In this document: positions 1 through 6,754 of the stretch, piece after piece
Position numbering within the stretch: the stretch's first letter is position 1
How the letters are laid out: every line of letters begins with the position of its first letter
Origin: an uncultured Bacilli bacterium
GTDB taxonomy: Bacteria > Bacillota_I > Bacilli_A > RF39 > UBA660
Assembly: GCA_944332505.1 (NCBI GenBank)
Contig: CALVKC010000020.1
Location: 1 to 15,484, forward strand
Direction of reading: 5' to 3'
Length of the DNA: 15,484 nt
Position numbers and translations under genes: made by a program
Notes under the pieces: model-generated
Seen by the model: the letters and a program-made list of their open reading frames with translations, nothing else
The model's database searches: none
What the model was told of the DNA's origin: nothing

Positions 1-30
1 TTTAAAAGTTTAGTTTTTTTTCTATTTATA

Positions 31-59
31 TTGTCAAAGATAATAATATTTGATATAAT
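31..59 (+). promoter_or_regulatory. sigmaA-type promoter of the 6S-like RNA
   Basis: A -35 box TTGTCA (31-36) and a perfect -10 box TATAAT (54-59) are separated by 17 bases. TGA directly before the -10 makes it an extended -10. Transcription should start about position 66, exactly where the closing stem of the following RNA begins. This is one of the best-matching promoters in the window, as expected for an abundant RNA. Confidence 0.8.
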
Positions 60-65
60 TAAGAT

Positions 66-241
66 ACCTAGAAGGTAACCTGTCATTATAAAACCGACTA
101 GATATGATATACGGGAATCTAATTGAAATGTGGTGTAGAATACTTGTCCATTAAGTGAATAAGGATCCTAAAGCAGTTCATGTGATGCCCACCTGCCGAG
201 AGCGGGTTTTTTATCAACGCAGGTTTATCTTCTAGGTTTTT
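66..241 (+). ncRNA. ssrS: Probable 6S RNA (RNA polymerase regulator)
   Basis: About 175 nt with no good reading frame, closed by a long interrupted stem. ACCTAGAAG (66-74) pairs perfectly with CTTCTAGGT (229-237), and AACCTG (77-82) pairs with CAGGTT (220-225). A short T-run follows at 237-241. The 3' strand also contains ACCTGC (191-196) and GCAGGT (219-224), which can form a competing hairpin. Such strand-internal rearrangement is known for the central bubble of Firmicute 6S RNAs. Size, rod-like shape, strong promoter and position beside tcdA and rarA (the Bacillus bsrA neighbourhood) all fit 6S RNA, which binds the sigmaA holoenzyme in stationary phase. SRP RNA, tmRNA and RNase P signatures are absent. 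Identification rests on structure and context, not on a covariance-model match. Confidence 0.72.
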
Positions 242-265
242 AATTGTTTAGAGGTGTAGAGTTAT

Positions 266-934
266 ATGTTTGATAGATTAATTAATTTAATTGGCGAAGA
301 TAATTTAATTAAAATAAAAAATGCTAATATAGCACTAGTTGGAGTAGGCGGTGTTGGTGGTTTTGTTCTAGAAGCCCTTATTAGAAGTGGAATAAATAAA
401 ATTACAATTTATGATAATGATTATATATCTTTATCTAATCTAAATAGACAAATAATTAGTAATATTGATAATATTGGTCAAGAAAAAGTAAATGTTGCTA
501 AGAAAAGAATGCGAAAAATTAATCCAGATATTAAAATAAAAATTTGTAATACTAAAATTACAAGTAATAATGTTAATGATTTAAATGGTTTTGACTATAT
601 TATTGATGCAACAGATGATGTATTAGCTAAAGTAGCAATGATTAAATATGCTAAAGATAATAATATTAAAATAATTAGTGCACTAGGTACTGGAAAAAGA
701 TTAGATCCTACTAGTATTGAATTAACAATGTTAGATAAAACATATAATGATCCATTAGCTAAAAAAATGCGTAATTTACTTGGAAAAGAAAATATAAAAT
801 TAAATATACCTGTAGTATATGCAAGTAATAAGCCTTTAAATAACGATGTAATTATTTCATCTAGTATTTTTCCTCCAGCAGTTGCAGGTATTTATATGGC
901 TTATTATGTGATTAATGACATAATAAAAGAGTAG
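266..934 (+). CDS. tcdA: tRNA threonylcarbamoyladenosine dehydratase TcdA (YrvM/CsdL)
   Basis: This is an E1/ThiF-like ATP-dependent enzyme that cyclises the t6A base at tRNA position 37 to ct6A in the cytoplasm. The Rossmann nucleotide loop GVGGVGG is at residues 26-32, the acidic turn after strand 2 at D50/D52, and the family signature NLNRQI at 58-63 carries the arginine that contacts ATP phosphate. DATDD (114-118) and ALGTGKRLDPT (139-149) are also typical, followed by the DPLAKKMR stretch (162-169). At 222 residues it is shorter than B. subtilis YrvM (about 254), with a trimmed C-terminal half, but the core is intact. A GAGGTG site nine bases upstream supports the ATG at 266. No separate promoter is obvious after the 6S-like RNA, so read-through from it is likely. 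The gene ends inside a terminator shared with gpsA. Confidence 0.9.
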   Translation: MFDRLINLIGEDNLIKIKNANIALVGVGGVGGFVLEALIRSGINKITIYDNDYISLSNLNRQIISNIDNIGQEKVNVAKKRMRKINPDIKIKICNTKITSNNVNDLNGFDYIIDATDDVLAKVAMIKYAKDNNIKIISALGTGKRLDPTSIELTMLDKTYNDPLAKKMRNLLGKENIKLNIPVVYASNKPLNNDVIISSSIFPPAVAGIYMAYYVINDIIKE

Positions 935-951
935 CAAAATGCTACTTTTTT
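925..951. terminator. Shared intrinsic terminator between convergent tcdA and gpsA
   Basis: The six-base-pair stem AGTAGC (930-935) / GCTACT (941-946) has a five-base loop. It is followed on the plus strand by six T (946-951), and on the minus strand by a weaker CTTTTATTA tract. The TAG stop of tcdA (932-934) and the TAG stop of gpsA (944-942) both lie within the stem arms, so one hairpin ends both messages. Confidence 0.75.
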
Positions 952-1916
952 GTTATTAAAAATTTTGCTAATTCATAGGGATTATGATAATTATAAACTA
1001 TATCATATATGACATTTATTAATTCAATGTTAATATTTTTCTTTTTTAATAAATTATAAACCGTTTCTAAAGTATAATATCCTTCGACAGTATTATTTTG
1101 TAAAAATTCATTAATCTTATCTTTATTTTTAGTTTTACCAATGCAATAGCCGAAAGAAAAGTTACGACTTTTTTTACTAGAACAAGTAAGTAATAAATCC
1201 CCAATACCGGCGAAAGAAAGAATGGTTTTAGGATTTCCACCTAAATATTTTATTACGTGTTTAATATCATGAAGGGATTCATTTATTAAAAAACTTCTTG
1301 TTGAATCACTATATCCTAGACCTTCCAGAATACCTGAAGCAATAGCAAAAATATTTTTTACTGAACCACATATTTGGACACCAATTAAATCATCAGAAGG
1401 TCTTAATTTTAATGTATCTCCTGGTAAGGTTTTTAAAACAATATTTTTTGTTTTAGTATTAGTTGCTGCAAGAGCAAGGGCAACGGGTTCATTATTTGCC
1501 ATATCTACTGCAAAAGTAGGACCAGATATTACTGCAACATTCTTAGTATTTAATTTATTTATAACTATGTTTGATAATAAATTTAAAGATCTTTCTTCTA
1601 ATCCTTTTGTAGCAATACAAATTGGTATACTTTTTTTATAAAATGCACTCATACCATCACATACATCTGCAACATATTTACTAGTTGTCACTATAAAAAT
1701 CAAATTTGTTTTATTTAATACTTCTTCATACGAAGATGAAATTTTAATATTATTTGGTAAATCGACATTTAAAACAGACTTTAAAGATTTAGTTTCTTTG
1801 TATTCCAATTCTTTATTTAAGTTTTCTGTCCATATTATTACATCATGACCATTTTTTGCTAAAGCTAAAGATAAAGCAAGGCCATAAGCTCCAGCACCGA
1901 AGACACTAATTTTCAT
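942..1916 (-). CDS. gpsA: NAD(P)-dependent glycerol-3-phosphate dehydrogenase
   Basis: This cytoplasmic enzyme reduces dihydroxyacetone phosphate to sn-glycerol-3-phosphate, the backbone for phospholipids. The N-terminal Rossmann motif GAGAYG is at residues 7-12 (Tyr in place of the commoner Trp). ATKGLE with the active-site lysine K104 and SGPTFA (131-136) follow. The C-terminal helical domain carries GSVKN with catalytic K187, the LEGLGYSDSTR stretch, and GIGDLLLTCSS (237-247). At 324 residues the length is standard. The start is the ATG at 1916, because GGAGG (1927-1923) lies six bases upstream. A reading frame open ten codons further upstream only runs into the end of rarA. The coding sequence overlaps the rarA 3' end by 11 bases and its ribosome site lies inside rarA, so the two are probably co-transcribed and translationally coupled. 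Confidence 0.95.
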   Translation of the reverse strand: MKISVFGAGAYGLALSLALAKNGHDVIIWTENLNKELEYKETKSLKSVLNVDLPNNIKISSSYEEVLNKTNLIFIVTTSKYVADVCDGMSAFYKKSIPICIATKGLEERSLNLLSNIVINKLNTKNVAVISGPTFAVDMANNEPVALALAATNTKTKNIVLKTLPGDTLKLRPSDDLIGVQICGSVKNIFAIASGILEGLGYSDSTRSFLINESLHDIKHVIKYLGGNPKTILSFAGIGDLLLTCSSKKSRNFSFGYCIGKTKNKDKINEFLQNNTVEGYYTLETVYNLLKKKNINIELINVIYDIVYNYHNPYELAKFLITKK

Positions 1917-3111
1917 GTTTTTCCTCCATTTCAGCATGTATAGCATTTAAATTCTTTTCAACTTTATTATTTTTCGGTATGTAATATTTACAACCTTTTA
2001 AGTTTTCGGGCATATAGTTTTGTTTTACCCAGGAGTTAGGATAGTCATGAGGATATAAATAAGTTTTAGAAGTTGTTTTAATATTATCAGGTACATTTCC
2101 TGTATTTCCTTTATTTATATCATTTATAGCTTTATCAAGTGCTAGATGGGAACTATTACTTTTGGGAGATAAAGCCATTTCTACAACTATTTGTCCTAAA
2201 GGAATGCGTGCTTCTGGTAAACCAACTAGTTCAGCTGCAGAAATTGCTGCCATAACTTTAGGTCCAATACCTGGATTAGCCATACCTATATCTTCATAAG
2301 CAATCACTGCCAAACGCCGATAAATGCTATCCAAATCTTCTGCAACAATTAATCTTGCTAAATAGTGTAGGGCAGCATCTACATCACTACCTCTAATTGA
2401 TTTTTGAAAGGCACTTAAAACATCATAATGCCCATCTTCATTTTTATCATGAAAAAATATTGGCTTAGAATTAATAGTTTTAATTGTATCAATAGTTATA
2501 TTTCCATTGTTAGTTGAATAATAAGCCATTTCTAATAGATTTAAGGCATAACGTAAATCTCCACTAGCAAGAGTAGCAATATAATTAATTGTCTCATCAT
2601 CAATTTTTATATTTTCTAATTTTGTACAACCTTTTTTAATACCTTTAATTATATCATCTAATGTTAATTCATGTAACTGAAATATTTGACATCTGCTTCT
2701 TATCGCTGGATTAATTTTATGATATGGATTACTTGTTGTTAAACCTATTAAAATAATTGTGCCATTTTCTATATATGGAAGTAATAAATCTTGTTTATCT
2801 TTATTCATTCTATGAATTTCATCAACAATTAAAACTAGTTCTTTATAAAATTTTGCTTCTTCAATAGCCATATCAAAATCAGCTTTATTATTTACAGTTG
2901 CATTTAACATTTTATATCGAATATTTAATTCATTTACAATAGCAAAGGCAATACTGGTTTTACCAATTCCGGGCTTGCCATAAAAAATCATAGAAAAAAT
3001 TTTCTTGTTTTTAACAAGATTTGTAATAATTTTATTTTCTCCGATTAAATGACTTTGACCGATTACATCATCTAATGTTTTAGGTCTTAAAATATCTGCT
3101 AAAATTTCCAT
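1906..3111 (-). CDS. rarA: Replication-associated recombination protein A (RarA/MgsA, AAA+ ATPase)
   Basis: This clamp-loader-like AAA+ ATPase acts at stalled replication forks (YrvN of B. subtilis, WRNIP1 in eukaryotes). Residues 8-24 carry the typical RPKTLDDVIGQ start. Walker A GKPGIGKT is at 45-52, Walker B LIVDEIHR at 94-101, sensor 1 TTSNP at 125-129 and the arginine-finger segment IRSRC at 137-141. The C-terminal half has the family's tetramerisation region with RRLAVIAYEDIG, and ends with the characteristic YPHDYPN...YMPE stretch. At 401 residues the length is slightly below the usual 420-430. The start ATG (3111) has no good Shine-Dalgarno site. It lies 14 bases after a TATAAT box (3131-3126) with an extended -10 TGC, implying a leader of about eight bases. 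gpsA follows with overlap. Confidence 0.94.
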   Translation of the reverse strand: MEILADILRPKTLDDVIGQSHLIGENKIITNLVKNKKIFSMIFYGKPGIGKTSIAFAIVNELNIRYKMLNATVNNKADFDMAIEEAKFYKELVLIVDEIHRMNKDKQDLLLPYIENGTIILIGLTTSNPYHKINPAIRSRCQIFQLHELTLDDIIKGIKKGCTKLENIKIDDETINYIATLASGDLRYALNLLEMAYYSTNNGNITIDTIKTINSKPIFFHDKNEDGHYDVLSAFQKSIRGSDVDAALHYLARLIVAEDLDSIYRRLAVIAYEDIGMANPGIGPKVMAAISAAELVGLPEARIPLGQIVVEMALSPKSNSSHLALDKAINDINKGNTGNVPDNIKTTSKTYLYPHDYPNSWVKQNYMPENLKGCKYYIPKNNKVEKNLNAIHAEMEEKHEN

Positions 3112-3125
3112 GCTATCACAAATTA

Positions 3126-3158
3126 ATTATAGCACAGATTAAAAAAATAGGATATAAT
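3126..3158. promoter_or_regulatory. Divergent compact promoters of rarA (-) and xerD (+)
   Basis: On the minus strand, TATAAT (3131-3126) is preceded by TGC, and the rarA ATG follows 14 bases later. On the plus strand, TATAAT (3153-3158) is followed by the xerD ATG, also 14 bases later. Neither has a convincing -35 hexamer. In both cases the sixth base after the -10 is followed by GTG and one of the motifs GTGAT or GTGGT, so the predicted transcripts begin only about eight bases before the start codon. Confidence 0.6.
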
Positions 3159-3172
3159 AATATTGTGGTATT

Positions 3173-4078
3173 ATGAAAAATATTATTGAAAATATTAAAG
3201 ATAAAAATGTTATTTATTTTTTAGAATATTTAAAGTATGAAAGAAGATTATCTATAAATACTATTGATTCTTATGGTGAAAATTTATTAAAATTAACTCA
3301 AGGTACTAAAAAAGATATCTTATTACTTACAACGAATGATATAAGATATTTTTTACAAAATATTGATGCTACTGCTAAAACAAAAGCCCATTATTTGTCG
3401 GTTTATAATTCTTTTTATAATTATATGTTATTTAATAAAAAAATAGATAATAATCCTTGTGAAGGAATAAAGATGCCTAAAATAGAAAAAAAACTGCCTA
3501 ATTATTTAACTGATGAAGAGATTGATAGATTATTAGATATTAAACTTATTAAACCTATTGATTATCGTAATAAAGCAATGCTTGAAGTTTTATATGCAAC
3601 AGGGATTAGAATTAGTGAACTTATAAATTTAGAGTTTAGTCAAATTGACTTAAGTGATTGTACTATTAGAGTTTTAGGAAAGGGGAAAAAAGATCGTTTA
3701 GTACCTTTAGGTAATACAGCAATTCATTATTTAACTTTATACATTGAAGAATATCGAAAATTTTTACTTAAAACTAAAACTAGTAATTATGTATTCATTA
3801 ATAAAGATGGTAATAAAATAAGTAGGCAAGGCTTTTTTAAAATTCTAAAACAAATAGCAAAGACAAGTGGTGTTGAAAAAGATATTTCTCCTCATACATT
3901 AAGGCATTCATTTGCCACTCATTTGCTTAATAATGGAGCAGATTTAAGAGTTATACAAGAACTATTAGGACATGAAAATTTAGTAACAACTGAAATATAT
4001 TCACATTTAAGTAATAAAAAAATTGAGGATGATTATAATCATCATCCTCGAGCTCATAAAGAAAAAGATATTAATTAA
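3173..4078 (+). CDS. xerD: Site-specific tyrosine recombinase XerD-type
   Basis: This tyrosine recombinase of the XerC/XerD family resolves chromosome dimers at dif sites with its partner and FtsK. The N-terminal SAM-like DNA-binding domain (residues 5-95) precedes the catalytic domain. The active-site set is complete: R146 in ATGIRISEL, a beta-hairpin lysine in GKGKKDR (K170 or neighbour), H241 and R244 in HTLRHSFATHL, H267 in LLGHENL, and nucleophile Y276 in TEIYSHLS. The C-terminal HHPRA motif is typical of XerD, and 301 residues is the normal length. The start ATG lacks a Shine-Dalgarno site and sits 14 bases after a TATAAT box. There are no integrase-type neighbours or attachment repeats, so this looks like the housekeeping recombinase, not a mobile-element one. 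XerC or CodV cannot be fully excluded. Confidence 0.9.
   Translation: MKNIIENIKDKNVIYFLEYLKYERRLSINTIDSYGENLLKLTQGTKKDILLLTTNDIRYFLQNIDATAKTKAHYLSVYNSFYNYMLFNKKIDNNPCEGIKMPKIEKKLPNYLTDEEIDRLLDIKLIKPIDYRNKAMLEVLYATGIRISELINLEFSQIDLSDCTIRVLGKGKKDRLVPLGNTAIHYLTLYIEEYRKFLLKTKTSNYVFINKDGNKISRQGFFKILKQIAKTSGVEKDISPHTLRHSFATHLLNNGADLRVIQELLGHENLVTTEIYSHLSNKKIEDDYNHHPRAHKEKDIN
4016..4049 (-). terminator. Minus-strand terminator embedded in the xerD 3' end
   Basis: A perfect nine-base-pair stem GAGGATGAT (4025-4033) / ATCATCCTC (4041-4049) with a seven-base loop is followed on the minus strand by AATTTTTTTATT. On the plus strand no T-run follows, so it should not stop xerD. It lies 26 bases past the stop of the small minus-strand gene and is well placed to end that transcript. 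The repeat also encodes the conserved XerD tail, so chance cannot be ruled out. Confidence 0.55.
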
Positions 4079-4173
4079 TTACATTTTTCATTACGAGCAC
4101 TTGCATTATTACGTGCTTTACTTCTTGAACTAGAAGATTTTGAACTTCTAGCAGAACTTCTTGCTTTACTCAT
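4075..4173 (-). CDS. Tiny Ser/Arg/Lys-rich basic protein, 32 residues, unknown function
   Basis: A short minus-strand reading frame starts at the ATG at 4173 and stops at 4077-4075. A strong GGGAGGT site (4190-4184) lies ten bases upstream of the ATG. The product begins MSKARSSARSSK and continues with serine runs interspersed with arginine and lysine, ending NASARNEKCN. By eye it has about five Arg, four Lys, twelve Ser and a single acidic residue, with one Cys near the end and no hydrophobic segment. The composition recalls protamine-like or ribosome-associated basic peptides, but I recognise no family and infer no function. Its end overlaps the xerD stop by four bases, convergently. A stem-loop with a T-run on its own strand follows inside xerD, which supports a real transcription unit. 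A weak CATAAT -10 (4202-4197) lies just upstream of the ribosome site. Confidence 0.55.
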   Translation of the reverse strand: MSKARSSARSSKSSSSRSKARNNASARNEKCN

Positions 4174-4200
4174 TGAGTTTCTTACCTCCCACTAATATTA

Positions 4201-4253
4201 TGGTATAAAATAGATATATTACTCATAAAATAATTGGTAATATTTAGAAAGGA
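4201..4253 (+). promoter_or_regulatory. Promoter and ribosome site of the amidotransferase gene
   Basis: The extended -10 TGG followed by TATAAA (4204-4209) has no clear -35. Transcription should start about 4216, giving a leader of about 43 bases. AAAGGA (4248-4253) sits five bases before the ATG at 4259. It lies back-to-back with the start region of the small minus-strand gene. Confidence 0.5.
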
Positions 4254-4258
4254 TTAAT

Positions 4259-4876
4259 ATGAAAAAACCAATAATTGGTATAACTTTAAGAAATGTAAAA
4301 ATAGAAAATAGAGATATATTAAAAGTAAATAAAAATATTGTTAATTATTTACTAAAATATAATGCAATACCTTTATTTATTACAAATATGGATAGTTTTA
4401 TTAGTATTGCTTCTATTTTTGATGGTTTTGTTATTCCTGGTGGTAATAATTGGGAAAATATTGATGAAGAGGTATTAAAATATGCATATGTAAATGACAT
4501 ACCAGTTTTAGGAATTTGTGCTGGTATGCAATTAATTGGTAGTTTTGATGGTAAAAATATTATAGATAATACTACTCATATTGGTAATAATAATCATCAA
4601 AGTATGAATCAATATGTACATGATATTTATCTTAATAATGGTTTATTAAAAGATATATTAAATAAAGATATTATTAGAGTTAATAGTAGACATAATGACA
4701 AGATAAATTTTTCAAATAATTTTATAATTGATGCTAAAAGTAAAGATGATATAATTGAAGCAATACATTTACCTAATAAAACCTTTATTTTAGGAGTACA
4801 ATGGCATCCTGAAGATATAATAGATGAATTTAGTGATAAATTATTTTTATATTTTATTGAGCAAGCAAAAAAATAG
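4259..4876 (+). CDS. Class I glutamine amidotransferase-like hydrolase (peptidase C26, PuuD-like)
   Basis: The protein resembles the gamma-glutamyl-gamma-aminobutyrate hydrolase family, which cleaves gamma-glutamyl amide bonds with a Cys-His-Glu triad. The start KPIIGIT (3-9) is typical of the family. Next come the oxyanion-loop motif VIPGGNNW (58-65), the nucleophile elbow GICAGMQ with Cys87, and QWHPED with His183 and Glu185. The VNSRHND stretch (141-147) stands where the family usually has VNSYHHQ. At 205 residues it is short compared with the usual 235-250, mostly in the region between the nucleophile and the histidine. The true substrate is unknown: polyamine breakdown, gamma-glutamyl peptide turnover and glutathione-type chemistry are all possible, and no pathway neighbour settles it. 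It has its own promoter, and its last codons contain the promoter region of pyrG. Confidence 0.8.
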   Translation: MKKPIIGITLRNVKIENRDILKVNKNIVNYLLKYNAIPLFITNMDSFISIASIFDGFVIPGGNNWENIDEEVLKYAYVNDIPVLGICAGMQLIGSFDGKNIIDNTTHIGNNNHQSMNQYVHDIYLNNGLLKDILNKDIIRVNSRHNDKINFSNNFIIDAKSKDDIIEAIHLPNKTFILGVQWHPEDIIDEFSDKLFLYFIEQAKK

Positions 4877-4885
4877 TGGTATAAT
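4857..4885 (+). promoter_or_regulatory. pyrG promoter in the end of the preceding gene
   Basis: TTGAGC (4857-4862), a 17-base spacer and TATAAT (4880-4885) with the extended element TGG (4877-4879). The -35 lies inside the coding end of the amidotransferase gene. The predicted start is about 4891-4893, within AGAGCC, only a few bases before a terminator-like hairpin. No alternative promoter is evident between that hairpin and pyrG. Confidence 0.7.
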
Positions 4886-4890
4886 TAAAT

Positions 4891-4949
4891 AGAGCCACCC
4901 GGGTTACTCTCGGGTGTTTTTATTTTTTAACAAATTATATTTGTTTTTT
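4891..4949 (+). terminator. Candidate pyrG leader attenuator with tandem hairpins
   Basis: The first hairpin is an eight-base-pair GC-rich stem (4896-4903 with 4909-4916, one G-T pair) with a five-base loop and a T-tract 4917-4921. A second, AT-only hairpin, AACAAAT (4929-4935) / ATTTGTT (4939-4945), also runs into T (4944-4949). The promoter starts transcription just before them. AGAG at the predicted 5' end (4891-4894) can alternatively pair with CTCT (4907-4910), which lies in the loop and 3' arm of the first hairpin. pyrG of Bacillus and Lactococcus is known to be controlled by CTP-dependent attenuation, but the usual initial GGG run is not seen here. The hairpins may instead just end the upstream gene. 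Confidence 0.55.
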
Positions 4950-4968
4950 GTAGAAAAAGGGAGGAAAA

Positions 4969-6576
4969 ATGACAAAATATGTATTTGTAACTGGGGGTGT
5001 TTGTTCAGGTCTTGGTAAGGGAATTACAGCATCAAGTATAGCTTTATTATTAAAAGCAAAAGGATATAAGGTTTTTATGCAAAAATTTGATCCTTATATG
5101 AATGTTGATCCAGGCACTATGTCACCAATTCAACATGGTGAAGTTTTTGTAACTGCTGATGGTTGTGAAACTGATTTGGATTTAGGACATTATGAAAGAT
5201 TCATTGATGAAGAATTAAATTATACTTCAAATATTACAAATGGGAAAATATATTCTAGTGTAATTGAAAAAGAAAGAGTAGGTGACTTTTTAGGTTCTAC
5301 AATTCAAATTGTACCTCATATTTCAAATGAAATAAAAAATAAAATTTATGAGGCTGGTACTAGTAGTGGAGCAGATATTGTTATAACTGAAATCGGAGGC
5401 ACAGTAGGTGATATTGAATCTGCTGTTATGATGGAATCATTAAGACAATTTCGCTTAGAAATGGGTGTTAATAACTCATTATTCGTTCATACTACTTTAG
5501 TACCATTTTTATATGGCTCAAATGAGTTAAAAACTAAACCTACTCAAAATAGTATTATTGAACTTAGAAGATTGGGTATACAGCCTGATATTATTGTTAC
5601 AAGAGCTCCTTTAGATTTAGGAGAACATATTAAAGAAAAAATTGCTTTATTTGGTAGTGTTCCGATGGAAAATATAATTGAAGCCAAAGATGAGGCAAAT
5701 ATATATCAAATTCCTATTAATTTTCACAGACAACATATTGAAGATATTATATTGAAACAATTTAATTTAAAAGTTACTAAAAGTAATTTAAAAGATTGGG
5801 AAGATTTAATAGAAAAAGTTAATAATTTAGATAAGGAAATTGAAATTGCTTTAGTTGGAAAATATGTTGAATTAGAAGATGCTTATTTATCAGTTAAAGA
5901 AGCATTAAAATCTGCTGGTTATAAATATAATACTAAAATTAAAATAAAATGGGTTAATAGTGAAGAATTAGAATCTAATAAAGTAAATTTAAAAGATGTA
6001 TTTAAAAACTCTCAAGGGATAGTTGTTCCTGGTGGTTTTGGATCTCGTGGTATCGAAGGAATGATTAAAGCATGTAATTATGCTAGAGTTAATAAAATAC
6101 CATATTTAGGTATTTGTTTAGGTATGCAAATAGCAGTAATAGAGTATGCAAGAAATGTTTGTGAAATACCTGATGCATCAAGCAAAGAATTTGATGAATT
6201 ATGTCCAAATCCTGTAATTGATTTAATGGCTGATCAAAAGGCTATAATTAATAAAGGTGGTACTTTAAGACTTGGTAATTACAAATGTAATATTAAAAAA
6301 GGAACATTAGCATATAAAGACTTTAAAGAAGATACTATTTTAGAAAGACATCGCCATCGTTATGAATTTAATAATAATTATAGATATGTTTTTGAAAGAA
6401 ATGGTATGATATTTTCTGGTATTAACCCTGATGCTAATTTAGTAGAAATAATTGAATTAGAAAATCATCCACATTTTATTGCATGTCAATTTCATCCTGA
6501 ATTTAAAAGTAGACCTACAAGACCTCATCCATTATTTGATTCATTTATTAACTCAAGTATTGCATATAAAAAGTGA
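4969..6576 (+). CDS. pyrG: CTP synthase
   Basis: This cytoplasmic enzyme converts UTP, ATP and glutamine to CTP, the last step of de novo pyrimidine nucleotide synthesis. The N-terminal synthetase domain (about residues 1-270) carries the P-loop GGVCSGLGKG (9-18), DPYMNVDPGTMSP (41-53), and EIGGTVGDIES (141-151). The C-terminal class I glutaminase domain (about 290-535) has PGGFGSRG (354-361), nucleophile Cys383 in GICLGMQ, and His509/Glu511 in QFHPEF. The HRHRYEFNN segment (461-469) is also conserved. At 535 residues the enzyme is full length. The ATG has an AAGGGAGG site four bases upstream. The stop is TGA, showing that TGA is not read as Trp here. The leader contains terminator-like hairpins that suggest attenuation control. 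The last codons hold the -35 of the retron promoter. Confidence 0.98.
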   Translation: MTKYVFVTGGVCSGLGKGITASSIALLLKAKGYKVFMQKFDPYMNVDPGTMSPIQHGEVFVTADGCETDLDLGHYERFIDEELNYTSNITNGKIYSSVIEKERVGDFLGSTIQIVPHISNEIKNKIYEAGTSSGADIVITEIGGTVGDIESAVMMESLRQFRLEMGVNNSLFVHTTLVPFLYGSNELKTKPTQNSIIELRRLGIQPDIIVTRAPLDLGEHIKEKIALFGSVPMENIIEAKDEANIYQIPINFHRQHIEDIILKQFNLKVTKSNLKDWEDLIEKVNNLDKEIEIALVGKYVELEDAYLSVKEALKSAGYKYNTKIKIKWVNSEELESNKVNLKDVFKNSQGIVVPGGFGSRGIEGMIKACNYARVNKIPYLGICLGMQIAVIEYARNVCEIPDASSKEFDELCPNPVIDLMADQKAIINKGGTLRLGNYKCNIKKGTLAYKDFKEDTILERHRHRYEFNNNYRYVFERNGMIFSGINPDANLVEIIELENHPHFIACQFHPEFKSRPTRPHPLFDSFINSSIAYKK

Positions 6577-6588
6577 TTTTGATATAAT
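6560..6588 (+). promoter_or_regulatory. Retron promoter
   Basis: TTGCAT (6560-6565), a 17-base spacer and TATAAT (6583-6588) with an extended -10 TGA. The -35 lies in the last codons of pyrG. The predicted start, about 6595, coincides with the beginning of the a1 repeat of the retron RNA, as expected if the non-coding RNA leads a transcript that also carries the reverse transcriptase. Confidence 0.7.
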
Positions 6589-6594
6589 CATTTT

Positions 6595-6740
6595 GAAAGC
6601 AATAGCTTCATTATTATCTTAAGCGAGTCGTTTAAGTAGGTATTATAGCCTTATATTTTTATAAATATTTCATGTACTCTCCATAATTGCATTATGTATT
6701 GTACTATTTCATATTTATAATATTTAGTATTGCTTTTGTA
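6595..6740 (+). ncRNA. Retron non-coding RNA (msr-msd)
   Basis: This structured locus of about 145 nt lies directly upstream of a retron-type reverse transcriptase. The a1 repeat AAAGCAATA (6596-6604) is the exact reverse complement of a2 TATTGCTTT (6728-6736), extendable by G-T pairs. Right after a1 comes TAGC, giving G6605 as the candidate branching guanosine. The msr hairpin CTTAAGCG (6618-6625) / CGTTTAAG (6629-6636) has eight pairs and a three-base loop. The msd is a long interrupted stem: 6659-6668 pairs with 6711-6720, 6672-6677 with 6701-6706, and the tip CATAAT (6682-6687) with ATTATG (6691-6696). The msDNA copy is therefore predicted to be roughly 75-80 nt. Order and spacing match known retrons. 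The exact ends and branch site are inferred. Confidence 0.8.
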
Positions 6741-6754
6741 AGGGAGTGAAAATT

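Noticed and set aside
66..241. T-box, SRP RNA, tmRNA or RNase P RNA at the left edge
   Set aside because: None of their conserved cores is visible; the shape and context fit 6S RNA better.
942..1946. Longer gpsA starting at 1946
   Set aside because: The extra ten codons lie in the rarA end, and GGAGG points to the ATG at 1916, where the Rossmann motif begins as usual.
3173..4078. xerD as the integrase of a mobile element
   Set aside because: No attachment repeats, cargo or phage genes are nearby; the XerD-type HHPRA tail and housekeeping neighbours fit the chromosomal recombinase.
6574..6576. Mycoplasma-type code with TGA as Trp
   Set aside because: pyrG ends properly at TGA at full length, and Trp codons in the window are TGG.
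6746..6754. GTG at 6746 as start of the reverse transcriptase
   Set aside because: It overlaps the AAGGGAG ribosome site; the ATG at 6755 has ideal eight-base spacing.
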